Origin: Thermoplasmata archaeon
Lineage (GTDB): Archaea > Thermoplasmatota > Thermoplasmata > GCA-020350865
Assembly: GCA_020351895.1 (NCBI GenBank)
Contig: CP070672.1
Span: 4,027,781 to 4,037,497, forward strand
DNA: 9,717 nt
Reading direction: 5' to 3'
Under the pieces are notes generated by a model. That model saw nothing but the letters and a program-made list of their open reading frames with translations. It had not been told where the DNA came from and ran no database searches. How positions within the stretch are numbered: position 1 is the stretch's first letter; each line of letters opens with the position of its first letter. Positions 1-7,307 of the stretch are shown piece after piece. The translations under genes and the position numbers were made by a program.

Positions 1-526
1 GGTAGACCTTCTTTATAGTCTCCTCATCCCCAATTATATCGATGAGAACTTGGTCGACTCCTGCATCCTTCAATTCTTTGGCTATATCCTTAGTGACCAA
101 TCCGGTGTGTACTATCACCTGTAATCCATTCTCCTTCAAGTAGCGAATGGATTCTAAAAAATCATTCAAGGGAACTTTACCGTCGGTTGACGCGCCGCCA
201 CTGATCAGCACGCCCTTGCAGCCCTTTTTGATGAGGGCATCCCCTATAACTTTCAATTTATCAGGATTTTCTGCGGGGATCATTGATTCAAGCAGTTTTG
301 CTTGGCAATGCTCGCAGTTCAAGGCACATCTTTCACCAGTGATGCTGATATTTACGAATAAATCCTTTTTATTACTGTAATGATCGGTTATGTATGTCTT
401 GGCACTTGGAACAGATACGTTGAGAGTTGGTGGGAAGTTGTTGGATCTTATTGCCCATGCTCTTTCCATCAAGGCCTCGAGAGGCAATGGAATTAACTCT
501 TCAATGTATCTTTGAAAGTCATTCAA
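1..526 (-). CDS. Radical SAM protein, biotin-synthase-like (LipS1/LipS2-type lipoyl synthase candidate), 5' part only
   Basis: Only the first 175 codons are present; the gene runs off the left edge. The radical SAM cluster motif CxxxCxxC is at residues 67, 71 and 74 (ERCALNCEHC), followed by a glycine-rich SAM-binding stretch, SGGAS, near 109-113. The surroundings (ISITG before the cysteines, then VHTGL and LIDIIG further on) resemble, from memory, the archaeal 'uncharacterized homolog of biotin synthase' group. That group includes or is close to LipS1/LipS2, the two-protein lipoyl synthase shown in Thermococcus kodakarensis, which inserts sulfur into octanoyl groups. The start is TTG at 526: a GGTGA ribosome binding site (537-533) lies 6 bases upstream and an in-frame TGA lies just before it. 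An internal ATG at 469 is a weaker alternative. It is divergent from the flavoprotein gene at 639. Radical SAM enzyme is near certain; the lipoate role is inference. Confidence 0.85.
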   Translation of the reverse strand, partial: MNDFQRYIEELIPLPLEALMERAWAIRSNNFPPTLNVSVPSAKTYITDHYSNKKDLFVNISITGERCALNCEHCQAKLLESMIPAENPDKLKVIGDALIKKGCKGVLISGGASTDGKVPLNDFLESIRYLKENGLQVIVHTGLVTKDIAKELKDAGVDQVLIDIIGDEETIKKVY

Positions 527-638
527 GGATGTTCACCGTATCCCAAATTAAATTCTACTATATTTTAGCTTTGTTCCACAATGAAAAAAAGACTTAAACC
601 TCCATTGTGATTATCCAGATTGATTTAGGGGATTTTGT
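527..638. promoter_or_regulatory. Divergent promoter region between the radical SAM and flavoprotein genes
   Basis: This 112-base AT-rich spacer separates two genes pointing away from each other, so both promoters should lie here. On the minus strand an AAAATATAG box (about 566-558) lies about 25 bases before the GGTGA leader of the radical SAM gene. On the plus strand a weaker TTAAAC box (about 594-599) lies about 40 bases before the TTG start. The plus-strand gene has an AGGGGAT ribosome binding site near 627-633. Box positions are read by eye and the plus-strand one is uncertain. Confidence 0.4.
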
Positions 639-1700
639 TTGATATACGACGTGGCAATTGTAGGATGCGGACCCGCAGGCGCGCAAGCTGCATATGAGCT
701 TGAGAGATTTGGTCATAATATAATAGTATTGGACAAGGTTAAATTCCCAAGAAACAAACCATGTGCAGGTGTCCTTCCCCCTAGAATTTATTCAGAGTTG
801 GAAATCCCCGATAACATAATGGAGAGACCACTTGAGGGCTATCGTATTTTCTCCCCCTCTGGTGTGATGGTGGAATCGGTCTTCTCACAAAGAGGTATGA
901 TAGTAAGAAGGGAAAAATTCGATGACTTTCTTGTTAAAAGATTGAATACAAAGCTTAAAGAGGGACGAGTTGTAGGTTGCATTGCAAGAACCGATTCTGT
1001 GGAACTGAAACTTGATAACTCTTCAGTTTATGCAAAAATGGTTATAGGATCAGATGGTGTCAATTCAGTGATTCGCAAACATTCAGGTATAGATGATAAG
1101 AATCTATCAGAAGATATGGCCTTGGCCTTACAGTATGAAATATCCGTGAACCAAGAGAAAATTGACAAGTTGATTGGAAACTGGTTTGAGGTTTATTACA
1201 CAATTCCCTATGGCTATGGTTGGATAAGCCCCTTAAAAGATGCCTTAAAAGTGGGAGTGGGCAGTGTCTCTCTGGATTTTAAAAGAAACAGCAAGAAATA
1301 TCTTGAAGAATTTTTAGAAAGGCATGTAAGGAAAAAGATATTATTAGGTTCAGCTCCTGAATCTATTGAATCTCATCTCATCCCTATGAGGGGTCCATTA
1401 AACAAACTGACATCAAATCGGACCATTCTGGCTGGTGATGCCGGTGGATTCGTATACCCAGGGACTGGAGAGGGTGTGTTCTACGCCCTTAAAAGTGGAA
1501 GACTTGCTGCAGAAGTAACGAACCAAGCTTTGATGGAGGAAAGATTTGATCCAGAATTTCTAGAGGAATTATATTACGAGAAGTTACAGAAAAAAGGTCT
1601 ATTCTCCCTGAGGGAGGTAAATTTTATTGATGATGTATTGTCAAATCCAGATAATGCAGAAAGATATATTAAGAGGTTAAAGGGGCTGGGTAGAACCTGA
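639..1700 (+). CDS. Geranylgeranyl reductase family FAD-dependent oxidoreductase
   Basis: A 353-residue flavoprotein. The N-terminal FAD-binding Rossmann motif is GCGPAG (9-14), followed by an acidic residue after the second strand (D32) and the family signature FPRNKPCAG (36-43). The second FAD contact, VIGSDGVNSVIR, is at 135-146, and the typical GDAGGFVYPGTGEG is at 266-279. YGYGWISPLK (191-200) stands where the family has its substrate-pocket YxWxFP-like segment. Known members hydrogenate the double bonds of geranylgeranyl chains on archaeal lipids, quinones or chlorophyll. At 353 residues it is somewhat shorter than typical archaeal lipid reductases (about 390-450), the missing part being C-terminal, so the substrate is open. 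Related short flavoproteins have been reported beside LipS-type lipoyl synthases (LipT, from memory), which matters given the divergent neighbour. The start is TTG at 639, the only start codon after an in-frame TGA at 621, with AGGGGAT upstream. It ends in TGA. Confidence 0.88.
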   Translation: MIYDVAIVGCGPAGAQAAYELERFGHNIIVLDKVKFPRNKPCAGVLPPRIYSELEIPDNIMERPLEGYRIFSPSGVMVESVFSQRGMIVRREKFDDFLVKRLNTKLKEGRVVGCIARTDSVELKLDNSSVYAKMVIGSDGVNSVIRKHSGIDDKNLSEDMALALQYEISVNQEKIDKLIGNWFEVYYTIPYGYGWISPLKDALKVGVGSVSLDFKRNSKKYLEEFLERHVRKKILLGSAPESIESHLIPMRGPLNKLTSNRTILAGDAGGFVYPGTGEGVFYALKSGRLAAEVTNQALMEERFDPEFLEELYYEKLQKKGLFSLREVNFIDDVLSNPDNAERYIKRLKGLGRT

Positions 1701-2194
1701 TTATATCGGTCTGAATTTCTTTTATTTATTTAGTGAACAATTTTTACCTTAACAACATTCATTTCAATTAATCAAAGAAAAGATATCTATTATATTTATC
1801 GCAGACTAGACACTTTCTTAGACGGTCAGTGTCGAAAATCGCAAATTATATATCTAATATCAACCATGCAGGACTGTTCATTCTAAGACCTATTATAATA
1901 ACTTTCAAGGTCTATCAGAATGAAATGGTATTATGGTAACAGAACATGAATCATCCACGATGAATGTCGTTTGGGGAGCCAAATTGATGAGAAGAAGAAG
2001 ATGAAAGAAACCGATTGAGGATATATCTACCTATTGAAGACGAAGGCGGGGTTGAGGAACAAAACCTTATCATTGAATATTTGTGTTCTCTTTCTCAGTA
2101 ACAGGACAAAGGATATATAATGAAAACAGCAACATGGTATCAATATCACTCCGCGTTTCAAAGATGCATATCTAACTTGATATGAGGATGAAAT
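1701..2194. other. 494-base intergenic region with TATA-like sites and inverted repeats
   Basis: No convincing gene is present. An AT-rich stretch with a TATA-like AATTATATAT is near 1844-1853. Two inverted repeats occur: GACACT (1809-1814) with AGTGTC (1828-1833), and AGACCT (1886-1891) with AGGTCT (1908-1913). A third, CATATC (2167-2172) with GATATG (2179-2184), reaches the first base of the ribosome binding site of the next gene. Two short open stretches (1933-2004, and a second in the +1 frame ending at 2101) could be a decayed small gene. The spacing is long for this otherwise compact window. Confidence 0.5.
2107..2122 (+). promoter_or_regulatory. Likely TATA box of the oxidase / iron-sulfur / UbiA operon
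   Basis: GGATATATAAT is a good archaeal TATA box, preceded by a purine-rich stretch that could serve as a TFB recognition element. Transcription would begin near 2140-2145, giving a leader of about 50 bases that carries the GAGG ribosome binding site (2184-2187), 7 bases before the ATG at 2195. It is the nearest strong TATA-like site to the operon. Assigned by eye. Confidence 0.45.
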
Positions 2195-3772
2195 ATGACG
2201 GCAAAGGCTGATGAAGATAAATCCGAGAAAAAGGAAGAATCGGATGCCGAAGAAATCCAGAAAATTCAGCATTCTCAGTTGTACGAATCATTAGCCGAAA
2301 TCATCCATGAATCCAGAATAAGCGAATATGATTTCGAGCGCAGATTATATAGTCACGATGTGGCCCCACTACCCAAGATGATGGAGATGGGATTTAAGAT
2401 GCTTCCAGATGTGATTGTAAGACCAAAGGATGCAAAGGAGGTTTCGAAGATTGTCAAGTTAGCTATCGAGAAACAAATACCTGTTGTACCCAGAGGAGGT
2501 GCAAGCTGGGCATTGGGTGGCGCTGTTCCGATAATGGGCGGAATACTCCTGGATATGGCAACCATGAACGATATCATAGAAATTAACAAGAAGAACTTAA
2601 CCGTAATGGTGGAGCCAGGTATCACTTGGGGGGATCTAGATAATAGTTTGCGAAGGGAGGGATACATGATAGGCGCATATCCCAGCAGTGCTCCTGCCGC
2701 AACTGTGGGTGGTTGGATAAACACCGGTGGAGTGGGAGTGGGCTCCTATAAGTACGGAGGTGTGGACAGGCAGGTGCTGGCAATGGAGATGGTACTTCCC
2801 AAAGGGGAAGTTGCTACCTTTGGCTCCAACTTTTTGGATTCCGATTCTTTGGGTGATAATTTACATTCATTTTTTGCTGGGACCGAAGGAACTCTGGGGA
2901 TAGTAACAAGGGTCACTTTGAGAATATATCCAACTCCAGAAGAGCTACGTTCCATATCGTACACCTTTCCAAGTCTTGAATCAATGACAAATGCGATATA
3001 TGAACTCACTCATTCTGAAGTTACTCCATTTCATATCTCATTCTTTGATAAGAATCACTTTGATTACCTTAAGCTGCTGGGAAAAGAGGTTCCTGATGCA
3101 AGGGCCATAGTGAATCTCGCCTTGGAGGGAACCAAGGTTTCTTTGGATGCAGAAGAACGGACTGTCGATAAATTAATGCGAAAGAATAAAGGGGAAAAGC
3201 AAAGTAAAGAGTTTTCAGACCATGAGTGGGAGATGCGGCTTTTTGAGATGAATACAAAGAGGCTTGGTCCTACAATAATGCTAGCCGAGGGTATGATACC
3301 AGTTTCAAGATTGAATGAAATGATAAAAGGAACATTGAAGATCTTTAAGAAAATGAAGCTTAATGGTGCCATCACCGGAATGGTACCTGACAGAAACACA
3401 ATAGCGTTCATGCCCTATTGTTTGACCGATGAGAGGAAATTGAGATCAATGATGGCCATGGCATTAACAAAAAAGATAGGTGATTTATCCTTCAAACTGG
3501 GTGGACGACCTGCTGGACTTGGCCTTTTCTTTACAGGAAACTTGAAGAAGATGCATGGTCAGGGAGCTGATGTCATGAAGAACATCAAATCTGCCATGGA
3601 TCCTCATGATGTAATAAATCCCGGAAAGACCCTGGAGGGAATGACCCGGTTCGGTGTTCCAATACCTGCCTTCGGAATGAATATGGGAATGGATATGTTG
3701 GCCTTAGCGGCAAGGCTACCAGGAATGAAACATAAATTACATATCGAACCTAATACACATCATGCGGAGTGA
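2195..3772 (+). CDS. FAD-linked oxidase, GlcD / D-lactate dehydrogenase type
   Basis: A 525-residue member of the vanillyl-alcohol-oxidase flavoprotein family. After a charged, lysine/glutamate-rich N-terminus (1-25) comes the FAD-binding domain (about 70-245), with PRGGASWALGG (99-109), SSAPAATVGGWINTGG (164-179) and GTEGTLGIVT (229-238). The C-terminal substrate domain closes with the signature MDPHDVINPGK (468-478). Relatives oxidise 2-hydroxyacids such as D-lactate, glycolate or 2-hydroxyglutarate, and some are alkylglycerone-phosphate synthases. The adjoining gene supplies the iron-sulfur partner seen with GlcD (GlcF), which favours a dehydrogenase. Some 47 extra residues follow the usual end, including a methionine-rich stretch, FGMNMGMDMLALA (492-504), which may touch the membrane or a partner. 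The ATG start has GAGG 7 bases upstream. The stop is TGA. The substrate cannot be read from the sequence. Confidence 0.9.
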   Translation: MTAKADEDKSEKKEESDAEEIQKIQHSQLYESLAEIIHESRISEYDFERRLYSHDVAPLPKMMEMGFKMLPDVIVRPKDAKEVSKIVKLAIEKQIPVVPRGGASWALGGAVPIMGGILLDMATMNDIIEINKKNLTVMVEPGITWGDLDNSLRREGYMIGAYPSSAPAATVGGWINTGGVGVGSYKYGGVDRQVLAMEMVLPKGEVATFGSNFLDSDSLGDNLHSFFAGTEGTLGIVTRVTLRIYPTPEELRSISYTFPSLESMTNAIYELTHSEVTPFHISFFDKNHFDYLKLLGKEVPDARAIVNLALEGTKVSLDAEERTVDKLMRKNKGEKQSKEFSDHEWEMRLFEMNTKRLGPTIMLAEGMIPVSRLNEMIKGTLKIFKKMKLNGAITGMVPDRNTIAFMPYCLTDERKLRSMMAMALTKKIGDLSFKLGGRPAGLGLFFTGNLKKMHGQGADVMKNIKSAMDPHDVINPGKTLEGMTRFGVPIPAFGMNMGMDMLALAARLPGMKHKLHIEPNTHHAE

Positions 3773-3778
3773 TAAGTG

Positions 3779-4990
3779 ATGGGAAATAAACCCCCAAATA
3801 TGACGGATATGTATGCTTGCCTGCAGTGTGGTTACTGTAGATCCCTTTGTCCCGTATACCGAGAAACAGGCTGGGAGTCTCTGACACCGAGAGGGAAGGT
3901 CTTCTGGCTCAAACAACTCCATTCAAAGAGCTTATTGGATAAGCTAATGAGACGGAAAATCGAACCCAGCGAAGAATGGATGAAGAGGTTATATTCGTGC
4001 ACATTGTGTTCCCGCTGCGAGACCATCTGTCATGTGGATATTCCGTTTCATGAATTCTGGGAGGATGCCAGAGAATGGATTGTTGAGAATGGATACGGTC
4101 CCCCTCAGGCTGCGGTGGACATGTACAAAAATATAGCCAACAAGGATTACGGGAATCCGTTTATGGAGCCATTGGTAAAAAGGGATGAATGGTACAGGGA
4201 TGATTACAAGCTTCCTAAGAAGGCTGAGGTGGTATATTTCCCAGGGTGTATGACTTCATTTTATGAATACCAGTTGTTACTGAACACCATGAAGATTTTT
4301 ACAAGATCCGGTTTGGACTTCACAACCCTGGGGACAGATGAGAAATGTTGCGGTGCAATAAACGTGATGACGGGGCAACTGGGAAATTTTAAGGAGATAG
4401 CACAGCACAATGTTAGCCAAATCGAAAAACGGGGTGCCTCCACAGTGGTCACAGGATGCCCAGGTTGTTATCGAGGATTGAAGAAGTACAAGAAATACGT
4501 TGGCAAATTGAATTTCGAGGTCATTCATACCACTGAATTGTTAATCAGGCTGATCAACGAAGGGAAGCTTGAGTTTTCCAAAGAATTCAAGGAAAAGAAC
4601 CTGCCTATCGTATACCATGATCCATGCGAATTGGGTAGGGTTTCTGAATTGGAAGGTAAAGGAATCTTCAATGAACCAAGGGAGATTCTTGCAAGCATTC
4701 CTGGTGTGGATCCTTTTTTGGAATTTCCCACAAATAGGATGGACAGCGTCTGCTGCGGAGGTGGTGGGGGTCTCAAGGCTGTGGATTACGACCTCACAAC
4801 TAATATTACAGCAAGAAAAATTGATGAGGCCATCAAATTAGAGGCTAGAACCATTGCTTCGGCATGTCCTAACTGTAAGGCACAGATCAGTATTGGCGTT
4901 GAGGCAAAGAAGAAGGAGATGAAGGCAAAGGGTGAAAAGTTTAAAATGAATGTTATGGATATCCTCGACATAGCAGCAAAGTCAATGTAA
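3779..4990 (+). CDS. Iron-sulfur oxidoreductase subunit, GlcF / HdrD type (two 4Fe-4S motifs, two CCG domains)
   Basis: Counted from the GTG at 3776, the protein has 404 residues, about the length of GlcF. Two ferredoxin-type motifs, CxxCxxCxxxC, lie at C15-C18-C21-C25 and C75-C78-C81-C85. Two cysteine-rich CCG domains follow: C158, C191-C192, C228 and C231, then C284, C326-C327, C364 and C367. All ligands are intact, so in HdrB/HdrD terms both CCG domains could bind a non-cubane cluster. It should carry electrons from the flavin subunit encoded just upstream to a membrane or soluble acceptor. The spacing is tight: the upstream stop codon overlaps a GGAGTGAT ribosome binding site. That site fits ATG at 3779 better than GTG at 3776, so I start one codon later (403 residues). 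No membrane segment is seen, so docking on the membrane would need a partner. Ends in TAA. Confidence 0.9.
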   Translation: MGNKPPNMTDMYACLQCGYCRSLCPVYRETGWESLTPRGKVFWLKQLHSKSLLDKLMRRKIEPSEEWMKRLYSCTLCSRCETICHVDIPFHEFWEDAREWIVENGYGPPQAAVDMYKNIANKDYGNPFMEPLVKRDEWYRDDYKLPKKAEVVYFPGCMTSFYEYQLLLNTMKIFTRSGLDFTTLGTDEKCCGAINVMTGQLGNFKEIAQHNVSQIEKRGASTVVTGCPGCYRGLKKYKKYVGKLNFEVIHTTELLIRLINEGKLEFSKEFKEKNLPIVYHDPCELGRVSELEGKGIFNEPREILASIPGVDPFLEFPTNRMDSVCCGGGGGLKAVDYDLTTNITARKIDEAIKLEARTIASACPNCKAQISIGVEAKKKEMKAKGEKFKMNVMDILDIAAKSM

Positions 4991-5011
4991 CCTCACCTCT
5001 GAGCTGATCCA

Positions 5012-5986
5012 ATGCCTATTGAGGATATGTCTTACGAAATCTCACCATTCAAGATCTTGCGATATCTTTTAAAACATATGGTTCCAATATTTTGGGGGGT
5101 TTCGGTGATCCCCTTCTATATTGGATGGGTTTTTGCATCACGGGAGCTCTTCCCACCCTACATTTTGGATATATTGACATCCAATAATCCTTCATCCGCC
5201 AGTTTCGATCAATTTATGCTCTTCGGGCTGGGAATGTTCGTCATGGGGCCTTTTTTGGGCGGCTCAACCCTGTTGTACAATGATTATTGGGATAGTGAGA
5301 TTGACAAAACCAGCAAGAGAAAGGCTGCTTTTCCATTACCCATGGGTTTGGTTTCTTCGAAATCCGTATTATATACATCAATAGTGCTTATGATTCTTGC
5401 TTTATTTTTCTCCTATTTTATATCTTTACTTTTCATGATGCTCGTTGGTTTAGCCCTAGCATTGTCTATTTGCTATTCCACACCCCCTATAAGATTAAAA
5501 AACAGGGCTGGTCTGGATGTTTTAACGAACGCTATTGGCAGTGGATTGCTTTGCTCAATTGCAGGTTGGATAGTGGTAAAACCTTTCTTTGAGTACCCCA
5601 TATTGTGGGGTTTTACATCCATTTTCGGTGTATGTTCCATATATATTCCCACCACAATTATTGACCAGCCTAACGATAAGAGAAAAGAAGTTAACACATT
5701 TGCGGTTAGGCTCGGGCAGAAGAATGCATTTTATGCAGGCGTGTTTAGCATTGCAATGGCAAATATACTTATCGTTTACATGGGCCTCACCAATTACCTG
5801 ATCACTATGGAATTCCTGATCGTTGCTTGGCCGGTGGCATTAGCTCAGCCCATAGCATATGCCCTGATTCTGAGAAAGCTGACATTCAAGAGCGTGTACA
5901 GAACGATAATGGCTCTGGCAGGGCTTTTAACAGTGGGCAATGCCCTCATGCTGACATATTATGTGGGTCTGTGGAGCATATATTAA
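5012..5986 (+). CDS. UbiA family membrane prenyltransferase
   Basis: A 324-residue integral membrane protein with about eight or nine hydrophobic helices. The first aspartate-rich motif, NDYWDSEID, is at 90-98 and the second, DQPND, at 218-222. These bind magnesium and the prenyl diphosphate, and both are intact. YSTPPIRLKNRAGLD (155-169) is the loop that often differs with acceptor. Candidates are a quinone prenyltransferase (MenA-like), digeranylgeranylglyceryl phosphate synthase, or a carotenoid or tetrapyrrole prenyltransferase; to my eye the loop fits the last group or a quinone enzyme better than the lipid enzyme, but weakly. It is the third gene of the operon, 21 bases after the iron-sulfur gene. 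GAGCTGATCC (5001-5010) matches the expected 16S-tail complement at nine of ten bases but ends one base before the ATG. An in-frame ATG at 5027 behind GAGG is an alternative. T-rich sequence around 6059-6083 may end transcription. Confidence 0.88.
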   Translation: MPIEDMSYEISPFKILRYLLKHMVPIFWGVSVIPFYIGWVFASRELFPPYILDILTSNNPSSASFDQFMLFGLGMFVMGPFLGGSTLLYNDYWDSEIDKTSKRKAAFPLPMGLVSSKSVLYTSIVLMILALFFSYFISLLFMMLVGLALALSICYSTPPIRLKNRAGLDVLTNAIGSGLLCSIAGWIVVKPFFEYPILWGFTSIFGVCSIYIPTTIIDQPNDKRKEVNTFAVRLGQKNAFYAGVFSIAMANILIVYMGLTNYLITMEFLIVAWPVALAQPIAYALILRKLTFKSVYRTIMALAGLLTVGNALMLTYYVGLWSIY

Positions 5987-6100
5987 AAAGAAATGATTGA
6001 GAAAAACCTTAGAAGATAGTTACAAGCTTATATCAAATTCATTACCGCAAGATAGTGAACTTTTCAATTATTGTTTTCAAATCAAAAATCATTCGATATG

Positions 6101-6781
6101 TTACCATATGTACTTATGAACAGGATTGTCTTTTTCATCCTCTTCCTTTTTATCTTTATCCATCGACTCCTGAGACTCTGAAGAGGTTACAAGACCCAGC
6201 TCCTGTGCCAATTTGTTTACAAGGGTTTTGGCCAATTCCTCGGAGTAACCTGCCTTTACCATCTTTGCCACGACCTCTTCCTGGGAAGTCCCCTTAAGAA
6301 GCTCTGCAGCTCCCAAGGAGCTCATCTCCTTTGCTTGGCGAATCTCATCTTCGGAATGGCCCAGCTCTGCAATGAGCCATCTACCACCCAGTATCACGGC
6401 TTCCAGGGCTAAGTTGAATTCATCCTTGTTCATATGGTTGGTATAAAGGTCAGTTCTCAGGCATATTTTGTCATTATCACCCAAGAGGCAGAACTTGGAT
6501 AGGCCCATTTGCTTGTTCTGGATTAAAAGACTCCTGAATACGGGCTCTATATTATTTGCAGCCATATCTTTTGTATTGATTTCTGTTATAAAAGCACAAT
6601 ATGTCAGATCGTCATCCACCTGAACCATGATCTTAAATGGCATCTTTGGGGTATCAATTGTCATCAATCTCTCATTATCTTCATCTACCTCCACCGACCA
6701 TCCGTGATCAACTGCGCTCTCGCTGGACTCTATGGTTTTCTCTAGCCATTTTTTAACCTTTATATGAATTGGATCAAACAT
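6101..6781 (-). CDS. YbjN / type III secretion chaperone-like protein with helical module and acidic tail
   Basis: From ATG at 6781 the protein has 226 residues. Residues 45-140 have the strand-helix pattern of the YbjN/type III chaperone-like fold: a beta meander (FKIMVQVDD, YCAFITEI), a helix with LLIQNKQMGLSKF (85-97), a strand with ICLRTDLY, then a long helix to 140. A predicted helical hairpin follows (165-195, QEEVVAKMVKAGYSEELA), then a hydrophilic tail rich in D, E and K (200-220). There is no signal peptide or membrane segment, so it should be cytosolic. The role is unknown; the fold often binds partner proteins. An in-frame ATG at 6856 would add 25 residues but has no ribosome binding site, whereas GGGGTGA (6792-6786) sits just before 6781. 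It is convergent with the UbiA gene and ends in TAA. Confidence 0.75.
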   Translation of the reverse strand: MFDPIHIKVKKWLEKTIESSESAVDHGWSVEVDEDNERLMTIDTPKMPFKIMVQVDDDLTYCAFITEINTKDMAANNIEPVFRSLLIQNKQMGLSKFCLLGDNDKICLRTDLYTNHMNKDEFNLALEAVILGGRWLIAELGHSEDEIRQAKEMSSLGAAELLKGTSQEEVVAKMVKAGYSEELAKTLVNKLAQELGLVTSSESQESMDKDKKEEDEKDNPVHKYIW

Positions 6782-6803
6782 TCTCTCACCCCATATCAAG
6801 TTG

Positions 6804-6827
6804 GATATATTTTCAACCTTATATTCT
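6804..6827 (-). promoter_or_regulatory. Candidate TATA box(es) for the YbjN-like gene
   Basis: On the minus strand two AT-rich boxes are close together: GAATATAAGG (about 6826-6817) and AAAATATATCC (6814-6804). The first would place the transcript start near 6797, leaving a short leader that includes GGGGTGA. The second would give an almost leaderless message from 6781. Either supports the 6781 start over 6856. Assigned by eye. Confidence 0.35.
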
Positions 6828-6879
6828 TTTTCAGTTGTTACAAGCCATTGGCTCATTAGAAATCGATCTTTTTATTGGA

Positions 6880-7263
6880 TTATATCCAACCCCTTTTCTT
6901 ATATAAATTGTAACCGAGCGCAAGGGCTTGCTCAATCTGCTTTTCCAACTTTTTATCCAGCTTTTTTATATGAAAACAGGATTTACCTTTCAGTAGGCTC
7001 AAGAGCTCTGGTTTAAAAACATCTTTGAGTTCTGTATCTGTATATATTGGCATGTAATACAATCCAACGTAATTGCTCTGTATTATAATGCTGGCAAAAA
7101 ACACCTCTTTTCTCTTTCTGCCATCAATTTCAATGTTTTTAAAGGACCATAAATCGTATTTACTGTCTAAATCAAATTTTGGTTTCAACGGATTTTCCTA
7201 TTTCTTTAACATCCTATTTAATCGCTTATAGATTTTAATCAGATTCTCTCTATTTTCATCCAT
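6880..7263 (-). CDS. Small conserved protein, DUF1801-like, with an in-frame TAG at codon 22
   Basis: Read from ATG at 7263 to TAA at 6880, this is 127 codons with an in-frame TAG at 7200-7198. The ATG has GGAGG 9 bases upstream (7277-7273) and a TATA box with BRE-like AAAACC further up. Both start signals therefore lie before the TAG. The reading frame is continuous across it: LNRMLKK, TAG, then ENPLKPK. The rest (YVGLYYMPIYTDTELK, then GKSCFHIKKLD, then LGYNLYKKRGW) resembles small DUF1801-like proteins. As I recall, relatives have a 'KKYE' stretch where this gene has KK-TAG-E, so the TAG stands for tyrosine. Options are read-through (pyrrolysine or another suppressor), a nonsense mutation, a sequencing error, or restart at TTG 7188 (102 residues), which has only AGGA before it. 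The biochemical function is unknown; no signal peptide or membrane helix is seen. Confidence 0.65.
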
Positions 7264-7307
7264 ATTAGTTAGCCTCCAATGGCGATGAATTTTGAAGGAT
7301 TATGATT

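Noticed and set aside
147..380. Plus-strand 77-codon ORF opposite the radical SAM gene
   Set aside because: The minus-strand frame contains the CxxxCxxC motif and a continuous family match; the plus-strand ORF is its shadow.
2027..2272. Minus-strand 81-codon ORF overlapping the start of the FAD oxidase gene
   Set aside because: It overlaps the start and promoter of a strongly supported gene on the other strand, its composition is unlike the neighbours (cysteine and phenylalanine runs), and no ribosome binding site was seen.
2195..3772. Reading the FAD oxidase as an alkylglycerone-phosphate (ether lipid) synthase
   Set aside because: That family is related, but the adjoining GlcF/HdrD-type iron-sulfur subunit is the usual partner of a dehydrogenase, so the ether-lipid role is less likely.
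4569..4841. Plus-strand 90-codon ORF inside the iron-sulfur gene
   Set aside because: It is a shadow in another frame of the CCG-domain region, whose own frame keeps all its cysteine ligands.
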